A stretch of 64,000 bases of DNA from Cryobacterium sp. (GTDB lineage: Bacteria > Actinomycetota > Actinomycetes > Actinomycetales > Microbacteriaceae): the NCBI RefSeq assembly GCF_026786305.1, contig NZ_JAJAYI010000096.1:1-64000 (forward strand), given 5' to 3'. A model generated the notes under the pieces. The model searched no databases. It had not been told where the DNA came from and worked only from the letters and a program-made list of their open reading frames with translations. Positions 54,213 to 64,000 of the stretch are shown here, piece after piece; within the stretch, counting starts at the first letter, position 1, and every line of letters starts with the position of its first letter. A program made the translations under genes and the position numbers.

Positions 54213-55424
54213 ATGGTTGTCTATTTGGACCATGCGGCGACCACGCCCATGCTTCCCACCGCGATCCGTTCCTACGCCGAGGCGATGGGCGTTGTCGGTA
54301 ACCCCGCATCGGTGCACAGCCAGGGCCAAAATGCGAAACGGATGCTCGAAGAGTCGCGCGAAATCGTATCCGAGAGCCTCGCCTGCGATCCGATCGAGGT
54401 GGTCTTCACCGGCAGCGGCACCGAGGCGATCAACCTCGGCATCAAGGGTGTGTATTGGGCACGCGCCCCGCGCCGGCGCATTCTGGTGCCCGGCGGGGAA
54501 CACCACGCGACCCTCGACACGGTCGAGTGGCTGGTGCACCACGAGAAAGCGATCGTCGAGTGGATTCCGCTCGATGTCCAGGGCCGCATCAATCTCGGCG
54601 CGCTCGAGGCCGCCATTGCCCGTGACCCCCTCGATGTTGCCCTGGTCAGCCTGCTCATGGCCAACAATGAGGTCGGCACCATCGAACCCGTCGCCGCTGT
54701 CGCGGCGCTCGCCGCAGCCCACGGCATTCCGGTGCACGTCGACGCCGTCGCGGCCTACGGCTACATTCCGGTCGACTTTCGTGCGCTTGCCGCCGCGGGG
54801 GTGTCGGCGCTGAGCGTCTCAGCGCACAAGGTCGGCGGCCCCGTTGGCATTGGCGCGCTCGTGCTCGGACGGGCGACCACCGTCGAGCCGCTCATTCACG
54901 GGGGCGGTCAGCAGCGCAAGGTGCGCAGCGGCACCCAGGATGTCGCGGCGGCGGTCTCGTTCGCGGTGGCGGCATCCGCTGTCACGGCGCAGCAGTTGGC
55001 ACCGTACCCGCGCGGGGCCGCACGCGGCGTTGAAGCCGCACGCCTGGCTGCCCTTCGCGACCGGGTGATCAGCGGTGTCGCCCTGGTCGCGCCGACCGCG
55101 ATGCTCAACGGCGACCCGGAGCGCCGGCTGCCCGGCAACGCTCACTTCAGCTTTCCCGGCTGCGAGGGCGACTCGCTGTTGTTTCTGCTCGACGCGGCCG
55201 GGGTGTCGGTGTCGACCGGCTCGGCATGCCAGGCCGGGGTGCCCGAACCCTCGCACGTGTTGCGGGCCATGGGCCGCAGCGAGAGCGAATCCCGCGGCGC
55301 TCTGCGCATCACCCTCGGTCATACCTCCACCGACGCCGACGTCGACGCTCTGCTCAAGGCGTTGCCGGCCGCACACGCTCAGGCGCTCGCCGCCGGCATG
55401 GCCGATCGGGTGCCCGGGCACTGA
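54213..55424 (+). CDS. Cysteine desulfurase
   Basis: A 403-residue NifS/IscS-family PLP enzyme that takes sulfur from cysteine as a persulfide. Visible are [10 protein letters not shown] at the start, GGEHHATLD, the PLP lysine in [21 protein letters not shown] and the persulfide cysteine in [17 protein letters not shown] (core TGSACQAG). It directly precedes mnmA, so it probably supplies sulfur for tRNA 2-thiouridine; supply for iron-sulfur clusters or other thio-cofactors is also possible. The message appears leaderless. Confidence 0.93.
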   Translation: MVVYLDHAATTPMLPTAIRSYAEAMGVVGNPASVHSQGQNAKRMLEESREIVSESLACDPIEVVFTGSGTEAINLGIKGVYWARAPRRRILVPGGEHHATLDTVEWLVHHEKAIVEWIPLDVQGRINLGALEAAIARDPLDVALVSLLMANNEVGTIEPVAAVAALAAAHGIPVHVDAVAAYGYIPVDFRALAAAGVSALSVSAHKVGGPVGIGALVLGRATTVEPLIHGGGQQRKVRSGTQDVAAAVSFAVAASAVTAQQLAPYPRGAARGVEAARLAALRDRVISGVALVAPTAMLNGDPERRLPGNAHFSFPGCEGDSLLFLLDAAGVSVSTGSACQAGVPEPSHVLRAMGRSESESRGALRITLGHTSTDADVDALLKALPAAHAQALAAGMADRVPGH

Positions 55425-55440
55425 ACCGCGCTGACTCTCG

Positions 55441-55471
55441 GTTGGCTCTGCGTTGGCTCTGCGTTGGCTCG
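55441..55471. repeat. 11-bp tandem repeat that multiplies a -35 element
   Basis: GTTGGCTCTGC occurs twice in full and once in part (GTTGGCTCG). Each copy carries TTGGCT, a -35-like hexamer; the copies lie at 55442, 55453 and 55464, spaced by 11 bases, about one DNA helical turn. Confidence 0.85.
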
Positions 55472-55492
55472 ATCCGGCACTCCGCGTACACT
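55464..55492 (+). promoter_or_regulatory. Promoter of mnmA
   Basis: -35 TTGGCT at 55464-55469, a 17-base spacer, -10 TACACT at 55487-55492. The predicted start of transcription, seven bases after the -10, is exactly the G of the mnmA GTG at 55499, so the message would be leaderless. No ribosome binding site is present. Confidence 0.65.
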
Positions 55493-55498
55493 CAACGG

Positions 55499-58946
<3,448 letters not shown>

Positions 58947-59262
58947 CCTCTTCCTTGACGTGCCGCGAAACTCCATCGGCTGTGCGTCCTCTGACCCGTT
59001 ACACCTGAATGATCCGGCGTCAGCGCGGTCAACGACCACCACGATGAATGCTCCGCGGACGTCGTCCGACGGAGCATTTGTGCACCACGCAGTCAGCACA
59101 GAACCTACGCTGCCATCGCTGGCAAGCGCGACGCAATTGACCCCTCGGTGCCCGTGACGGTTGCGCTTCTGGAAATTGACTTACTCGAGAACGTCGAATT
59201 CGCCGCCTCAACGGTCGAGTCCGGGCGGTGATTGCGCCGCGGCGAATTCGTGCGGCATTGGC
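58947..59262. other. Intergenic region of about 315 bases after ligA
   Basis: No gene is visible. It contains the strong hairpin at 59047-59078 and AT-richer sequence toward the convergent dehydrogenase gene. Confidence 0.6.
59047..59080 (+). terminator. Hairpin terminator downstream of ligA
   Basis: AATGCTCCG (59047-59055) pairs with CGGAGCATT (59070-59078), and inside it CGGAC pairs with GTCCG around a three-base loop. The outer stem ends in TTTGTG. It is about 100 bases past ligA. Confidence 0.65.
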
Positions 59263-60405
59263 CTACTCGGGCTTGAGGATGACCTTGGTCCAACCGTTGG
59301 TGCGGTCGTCGAAGTTCTTGTAGGCGTCCGCGGCTTTGCTGAGTGGGATCTCATGGGAAACGATCCATGATGGCTTGGCCTTGCCCACGGCAATCAAATC
59401 GCGCAATTGCCGATTGTATTTTTTCACTGGGCACTGGCCGCTGCCCATGCTCTGGCCCTTGAGCCACTGCAGACCATAGTCAATTGCAATCTTGCCCTGC
59501 TTGGCGTTCTCGTCGAAGCCGCCGGGATCTGCCGGCAGGAAGACACCGACAACGCCGATTCCCCCGGTGAAGCGTACGGACTGAATCAGCTGATTCAGAG
59601 TCGCGGCGGGATCTTCGGTGCCCTGGGGGTCGTGGGCCTGATAGCCCACGCATTCACAACCCCGGTCCGCGCCCACACCCTGTGTCTGGTCCAGCACGAA
59701 CTGAACCGGGTCCGTCTTCGAATCATCAATCGGAATGACACCGATGTGCTCGGCGAGGCGCAGCCTGTCGGGCCGTCGATCCACGATCATGACCGTACTC
59801 GCGCCCTTGATCGTGGCCGACAGGGCGGCCATGAGCCCGACCGGACCTGCACCGTAAATCACCACCGAGTCTCCGGGGAGCACGCCGGCCATCTCGGTAG
59901 CGTGGTAGCCGGTAGGAAAGATATCCGAAAGCATGACGTAGTCGTTTTGCTTTTCGATTGCGTCTTCACCCAAGCGCAGGCAATTGTTGTCGCCGTAGGG
60001 TACCCGCAGCATTTGGGCCTGTCCGCCGGGATACGGACCCATGCCAGCGAAGCCGTAGGCGGCACCCGCGGCGGCCGGGTTCGGTTGAGTGGTCAGGCAA
60101 TAGCTGGTAAAACCGCGCTCACAATTCTTGCAGAACCCGCAGGAAATATTGAACGGCAGCACCACCCGATCACCGACCTTAACCGCGTCGACGCCGTTAC
60201 CGACCTCGATGACCTCGCCCATGTTCTCGTGACCAAACGTGCGTCCCACCTCGAAATCGGTGCGTCCCTCGTACATGTGCAAATCTGAACCGCAAATATT
60301 TGTCGCGGTAATGCGTACAAGAACGTCAGTGGGACGTTCGATCTTGGCATCCGGAACGTCTTCAACGCTGACCGAGTTGGGGCCCTTATAAACGACTGCC
60401 TTCAT
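59263..60405 (-). CDS. Glutathione-independent formaldehyde dehydrogenase-like zinc alcohol dehydrogenase
   Basis: A 380-residue medium-chain dehydrogenase. The catalytic zinc site is in ATNICGSDLHMYEGRT and FGHENMGEV; the structural zinc cysteines are in CGFCKNCERGFTSYC; the NAD site is YGAGPVGLMAA near residue 185. The sequence resembles Pseudomonas formaldehyde dehydrogenase, which oxidises formaldehyde with tightly bound NAD without glutathione. The upstream DNA has TATAAAAT as a probable extended -10 and AGGGAGTGAAGAG before the ATG. The surrounding DNA is richer in A and T than neighbouring genes and separates ligA from gatC, which suggests a later insertion. Confidence 0.88.
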   Translation of the reverse strand: MKAVVYKGPNSVSVEDVPDAKIERPTDVLVRITATNICGSDLHMYEGRTDFEVGRTFGHENMGEVIEVGNGVDAVKVGDRVVLPFNISCGFCKNCERGFTSYCLTTQPNPAAAGAAYGFAGMGPYPGGQAQMLRVPYGDNNCLRLGEDAIEKQNDYVMLSDIFPTGYHATEMAGVLPGDSVVIYGAGPVGLMAALSATIKGASTVMIVDRRPDRLRLAEHIGVIPIDDSKTDPVQFVLDQTQGVGADRGCECVGYQAHDPQGTEDPAATLNQLIQSVRFTGGIGVVGVFLPADPGGFDENAKQGKIAIDYGLQWLKGQSMGSGQCPVKKYNRQLRDLIAVGKAKPSWIVSHEIPLSKAADAYKNFDDRTNGWTKVILKPE

Positions 60406-61033
60406 TTCTCTTCACTCCCTGAATTTTATAACAGTGAACGACGGAAGATCCGTATCCACTTGCGGAGATTTACTGAGGATGAATATCCGGACAGTCTCGG
60501 GCTGTGCGGAAAATGTGAATAGTTCAGGTTTATCACGATCGAACTCGACCTGGCCAGAGGTGCCCTTCATAAAGGGCAGACGACGTCGCAGAATATCGAG
60601 CGGGTGCTTGTTGCGAGGCGCCGTCGCCACCCATTACGGCGGTGTCGATTACGGTACGGAGCGGGTCGGTGGCCCGGTCCGTTCGAACGGAAGCAATAAC
60701 GAGCCCAGCGCCCAGGTATCTTGCCAGCTGTACGCACTGAAGCCCCAACGAGGAGGCAGCCGCATGAATGAGCACCGTTTCGCCCGGCTTGAGGTCACTT
60801 CCCAGTAAATGAATGATCCGGGAAGACTCCACTCTCACTATCGGCGGCGCCACGTTTCCCTCGACCAGGGCGAAAGGGTCCCACCGCTGCCGGCTCCTGT
60901 GCTGGGTAATGGACACTGACTGCAACCGTGGCTTGAGGCGGTGGGTGCGAAGGGGGCGGCAGTCAGGCGGATCTGGTTCTCGGCGGCTGGCGAATAGGAT
61001 TGAACAGTCCACCCCAATGCGTATCGGAGCACC
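60406..61033. other. Region of about 630 bases between the dehydrogenase and gatC
   Basis: It holds the dehydrogenase promoter, a decayed oxidoreductase fragment (about 60632-60860, minus strand), and the gatC leader. A minus-strand frame of 72 codons at 60412-60630 has no recognisable features and overlaps the promoter; I do not call it a gene. Confidence 0.6.
60632..60860 (-). pseudogene. Fragment of a quinone-oxidoreductase-type dehydrogenase
   Basis: About 70 codons read as the start of the NADPH-binding Rossmann domain of a zinc-less quinone oxidoreductase (LKPGETVLIHAAASSLGLQ, then VQLARYLGAGLVIASVRTD). The N-terminal GroES-like domain and the rest of the C-terminal domain are missing, and the flanking codons of the frame have no family similarity. 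It is the remnant of a deleted gene. Confidence 0.65.
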
Positions 61034-61330
61034 ATGTCTGAAATCACGGCCGAGCAGGTTGCCCATTTGGCATACCTCGCCCGGATCGACCTCAGCCCCC
61101 TCGAGATCACCAATCTCACCCACGACCTCGGCCAGATCGTCGATTCGATCGCCAAAGTCTCCGAGGTAGCCACCGCTGACACCCCGGCCACGAGCCACCC
61201 GATGCCGCTGACCAACGTCTTCCGTGAGGACGTCGTCGTTCCGTCGCTGACGGTCGAGCAGGCACTGTCCGGCGCGCCCGACCGCGCCGGCGACAAATTC
61301 CGGGTGCCCGCCATTTTGGACGAGGAGTGA
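61034..61330 (+). CDS. gatC: Asp-tRNA(Asn)/Glu-tRNA(Gln) amidotransferase subunit C
   Basis: A 98-residue subunit that stabilises GatA in the amidotransferase making Gln-tRNA and Asn-tRNA. Family marks are [16 protein letters not shown] near residue 9 and the C-terminal [11 protein letters not shown] followed by [10 protein letters not shown]. The gatA start lies three bases after the stop. Confidence 0.95.
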   Translation: MSEITAEQVAHLAYLARIDLSPLEITNLTHDLGQIVDSIAKVSEVATADTPATSHPMPLTNVFREDVVVPSLTVEQALSGAPDRAGDKFRVPAILDEE

Positions 61331-61332
61331 CC

Positions 61333-62880
61333 ATGACCTATCTCACCAAACTCTCCGCCGCCGCCCTGAGCGAACTGCTGGTTGCCAAAGAGGTCAGCGC
61401 GGTCGAAGCGACCCGCGCCCACCTCGACCACATCACGGCCGTCGACACCGATCTGCACGCTTTTCTGCACGTCGCCGGCGACGCCGCCCTCCAGGCCGCC
61501 GCCCGGATCGACGCCCGCCGTGCTGCGGGCGAAACGCTCAACCCGCTCGCCGGTGTTCCGATCGCGATCAAAGACGTGCTCGCCACCCACGACATGCCCA
61601 CCACCGCCGGTTCGAAAATTCTCGAAGGCTGGGTTCCGCCGTATGACGCGACCGTCGTTGCCCGCCTGCGTTCGGCCGGCCTCGTGCCGCTCGGCAAGAC
61701 CAACATGGACGAATTCGCCATGGGCTCGTCGACCGAGCACTCCGCCTACGGCGTCACCCGCAACCCCTGGGACCGCGGCCGTATCCCCGGCGGCTCCGGC
61801 GGCGGCGCGGCCGCGGCCGTCGCCTCCTTTCAGGCGCCGCTCGCCCTCGGCAGTGATACCGGCGGGTCTATCCGCCAGCCCGCCGCCGTCACTGGATCGG
61901 TCGGCGTCAAGCCCACCTACGGCGGAGTCTCCCGCTACGGTGCCATCGCCCTCGCCTCGAGCCTCGATCAGGTCGGCCCGGTCTCTCGCACGGTCTACGA
62001 CGCCGCTTTGCTGCACGACGTCATCGGCGGTCACGACCCGCTCGACTCCACGTCGCTGACCGACAGCTGGCCCTCGATGGCCGCCGCCGCGCAGGCCGGG
62101 CTCACCGACGGCGCCCTCAAGGGCGTGCGCGTCGGCGTCATCAAGGAACTCTCCGGCGACGGATTCCAGGCCGGCGTCACCCAACGCTTCACGGAGACCC
62201 TCGCCCTGCTCGTCGCCGCCGGCGCCGAGATCACCGAGGTCTCCGCCCCGAACTTCGAGTACGCCGTCGCGGCCTACTACCTGATTCTGCCAGCGGAAGC
62301 GTCGAGTAACCTGGCGCGCTTCGACTCGGTGCGGTTCGGCATCCGGGTGAACCCGGAGAGCGGCTCGCTCACGAGCGAGCACGTGATGAGCGCCACGCGC
62401 GAGGCCGGTTTCGGCGCCGAGGTCAAGCGCCGCATCATCCTCGGCACGTACGCCCTGAGCGCCGGCTACTACGACGCCTACTACGGCAGCGCCCAGAAGG
62501 TGCGCACACTCATTCAGCGCGACTTCGCCACCGCGTTCAGCCAAGTCGACGTACTCGTCTCACCGAGCGCACCGACCACCGCGTTCAAATTCGGTGAGAA
62601 GCTCGCCGACCCGATGGCCATGTACATCAACGACGTGACCACCATTCCGGCGAACCTCGCCGGAGTGCCCGGCATGAGCATCCCGATCGGATTGGCGCCC
62701 GAAGACGGACTGCCGGTCGGCCTGCAGATCATGGCCCCCGCCAAAGCGGATGCCCGCCTGTACACCGTCGGCGCCGCCATCGAGCAGCTGCTCGAAGCGA
62801 GGTGGGGGCACACCATGCTCAGCCAGGCCCCAGCACTGACACCGACCGAAATGTTTGCCAGCGAAGAGGGAGCCGTCTGA
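61333..62880 (+). CDS. gatA: Asp-tRNA(Asn)/Glu-tRNA(Gln) amidotransferase subunit A
   Basis: The amidase subunit that releases ammonia from glutamine. The 515-residue protein shows the Ser-cisSer-Lys triad: Lys in [19 protein letters not shown] (core IAIKDVLAT), and the serines in the glycine-rich [12 protein letters not shown] and [11 protein letters not shown]. The ATG at 61333 has GAGGAG five bases upstream; a GTG at 61327 lies inside gatC. The stop overlaps the gatB ATG by one base. Confidence 0.97.
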   Translation: MTYLTKLSAAALSELLVAKEVSAVEATRAHLDHITAVDTDLHAFLHVAGDAALQAAARIDARRAAGETLNPLAGVPIAIKDVLATHDMPTTAGSKILEGWVPPYDATVVARLRSAGLVPLGKTNMDEFAMGSSTEHSAYGVTRNPWDRGRIPGGSGGGAAAAVASFQAPLALGSDTGGSIRQPAAVTGSVGVKPTYGGVSRYGAIALASSLDQVGPVSRTVYDAALLHDVIGGHDPLDSTSLTDSWPSMAAAAQAGLTDGALKGVRVGVIKELSGDGFQAGVTQRFTETLALLVAAGAEITEVSAPNFEYAVAAYYLILPAEASSNLARFDSVRFGIRVNPESGSLTSEHVMSATREAGFGAEVKRRIILGTYALSAGYYDAYYGSAQKVRTLIQRDFATAFSQVDVLVSPSAPTTAFKFGEKLADPMAMYINDVTTIPANLAGVPGMSIPIGLAPEDGLPVGLQIMAPAKADARLYTVGAAIEQLLEARWGHTMLSQAPALTPTEMFASEEGAV

Positions 62881-64000
62881 TGGCCAGGGCCGAATTGATG
62901 GACTTCGACGAAGCACTCGAACTGTTCGAGCCGGTGCTCGGTTTCGAGGTGCACGTCGAGCTCAACACCAAAACCAAAATGTTCTGCGGCTGCGCCAACG
63001 AGTTCGGCTCCGGCGCCAACACGAACACCTGCCCGACCTGCCTTGGTCTGCCCGGCGGTCTGCCGCAGGTGAACAAGAAGGCGATCGAATCCAGCATCCG
63101 CTTGGGGCTGGCTTTGGGCTGTGAAATCGCGGAACACTCGCGATTCGCCCGCAAGAACTACTTCTACCCCGACACGGCGAAGAACTTTCAGACCAGCCAG
63201 TACGACGACCCGATCTGCCACGACGGTTCGATCACGATCGAACTCGAAAGCGGCCGTCTGGTCACCGTTGAGATTGAACGCGCCCACATGGAAGACGACG
63301 CTGGAAAGCTCACTCACATGGGTGGCGCCACCGGACGCATCCAGGGCGCCGACTACTCACTCGTCGACTACAACCGCGGCGGTGTGCCGTTGGTCGAGAT
63401 CGTCACCCAGATGATCGAGGGCGCCGAACACGACGCCCCCGAGATCGGCAAGACCTACGTCGCGGCCATTCGCGAGATCGCCAAGGCGCTCGGCGTCTCC
63501 AACGCCCGCATGGAAGAGGGCAACGTGCGCTGCGACGCCAACGTCTCCCTGCGTGTGCGCGGGTCGAACGTGCTCGGCACCCGCACCGAGACCAAGAACG
63601 TGAACTCCCTGCGCTCGGTGGAGCGTGCGGTGCGCTACGAGATCCAGCGTCAGGCGGCCGTGCTGCACGCCGGTGGCACCATCACGCAGGAGACGCGGCA
63701 CTGGCACGAAGACACCGGCATGACCAGTGCCGGTCGACCCAAGAGCGACGCCGACGACTACCGCTACTTTCCTGAGCCCGACCTGCTGCCCATGGCGCCG
63801 TCGCGCGAATGGGTCGACGAGCTGCGCCTGACCCTACCCGAGGCGCCCGCGGCTCGCCGCAAACGCCTGCAGGCGGTGTGGGGATTTGTGAACCTCGAGT
63901 TCCAGGACGTCGTGAATTCCGACCTGCTCGACGCCGTCGAAGCGACCGTCGCCGCCGGGGCATCCGCCCAGGCCGCGCGCAAATGGTGGACCGGCGAAAT
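62880..64000 (+). CDS. gatB: Asp-tRNA(Asn)/Glu-tRNA(Gln) amidotransferase subunit B (3' end outside the window)
   Basis: The kinase-like subunit that activates the mischarged tRNA. The visible 373 residues start with [22 protein letters not shown] (core [16 protein letters not shown]), then [12 protein letters not shown] with the zinc cysteines, [17 protein letters not shown] and [24 protein letters not shown] is near residue 300. The frame is open at the right edge, with about 130 residues missing. It overlaps the gatA stop by one base (TGATG). Confidence 0.96.
   Translation, partial: MARAELMDFDEALELFEPVLGFEVHVELNTKTKMFCGCANEFGSGANTNTCPTCLGLPGGLPQVNKKAIESSIRLGLALGCEIAEHSRFARKNYFYPDTAKNFQTSQYDDPICHDGSITIELESGRLVTVEIERAHMEDDAGKLTHMGGATGRIQGADYSLVDYNRGGVPLVEIVTQMIEGAEHDAPEIGKTYVAAIREIAKALGVSNARMEEGNVRCDANVSLRVRGSNVLGTRTETKNVNSLRSVERAVRYEIQRQAAVLHAGGTITQETRHWHEDTGMTSAGRPKSDADDYRYFPEPDLLPMAPSREWVDELRLTLPEAPAARRKRLQAVWGFVNLEFQDVVNSDLLDAVEATVAAGASAQAARKWWTGE

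Noticed and set aside
60412..60630. A 72-codon minus-strand frame before the dehydrogenase
   Set aside because: It covers the dehydrogenase promoter and ribosome binding site and shows no family features; it is probably chance or decayed DNA.

Overview
The window is high-GC DNA from an actinobacterium, most likely of the family Microbacteriaceae. Support comes from actinobacterial marker genes (a DUF2469 gene after rnhB, DivIVA-domain proteins, an F420-type DUF385 protein, the GlgE maltosyltransferase, a long GapB-type GAPDH), GTG starts and very dense coding. Genus cannot be decided from sequence reading alone; a Cryobacterium-like genome would fit. I see no rRNA, tRNA, CRISPR array, prophage or insertion sequence.

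Region 1 (1-16.5 kb) is a catabolic block for glycolate and glyoxylate. The minus-strand genes hyi, glxR, gcl and glxK make the glycerate pathway: two glyoxylates give tartronate semialdehyde, then glycerate, then phosphoglycerate. Divergent from them is an IclR-family regulator, followed by malate synthase G, a lactate/glycolate permease, and an operon of a GlcD-like FAD oxidase, a GlcG-like protein, both ETF subunits and a cytochrome b membrane protein. GlcE and GlcF are absent, so ETF plus cytochrome b is the likely electron route to the quinone pool. Five copies of a 15-bp palindrome (TTCC-N7-GGAA type) lie only in front of these transcription units and are the probable IclR operators.

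Region 2 (17-37 kb) is mostly conserved housekeeping DNA: rplS-lepB-rnhB-DUF2469, then yraN-comM-dprA, then xerC, an M23 peptidase, rpsB-tsf-pyrH-frr-cdsA. Accessory genes interrupt it: a long GAPDH, a DUF385 protein and an alcohol dehydrogenase before yraN; a PLP decarboxylase, a secreted beta-propeller protein and a phosphoesterase between dprA and xerC.

Region 3 (36-45 kb) holds cell-envelope and cytoskeleton-like genes: two DivIVA-type proteins, one with a long run of 11-residue coiled-coil repeats; a transglycosylase; an AI-2E family membrane protein; and a membrane protein with an internal lipoprotein-like signal, overlapped by a thioredoxin/TPR protein.

Region 4 (45-54 kb) is an alpha-glucan cluster: glgE-glgB, divergent glgP, and convergent glgX. 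Region 5 (54-64 kb) holds a cysteine desulfurase, mnmA, ligA and gatCAB, with a formaldehyde dehydrogenase-like gene and a decayed oxidoreductase fragment inserted between ligA and gatC. gatB runs off the right edge, and the start of an unidentified gene runs off the left edge. Several genes in regions 2-5 look leaderless, with a -10 hexamer seven bases before the start codon. Short tandem repeats sit in many of the non-coding junctions.
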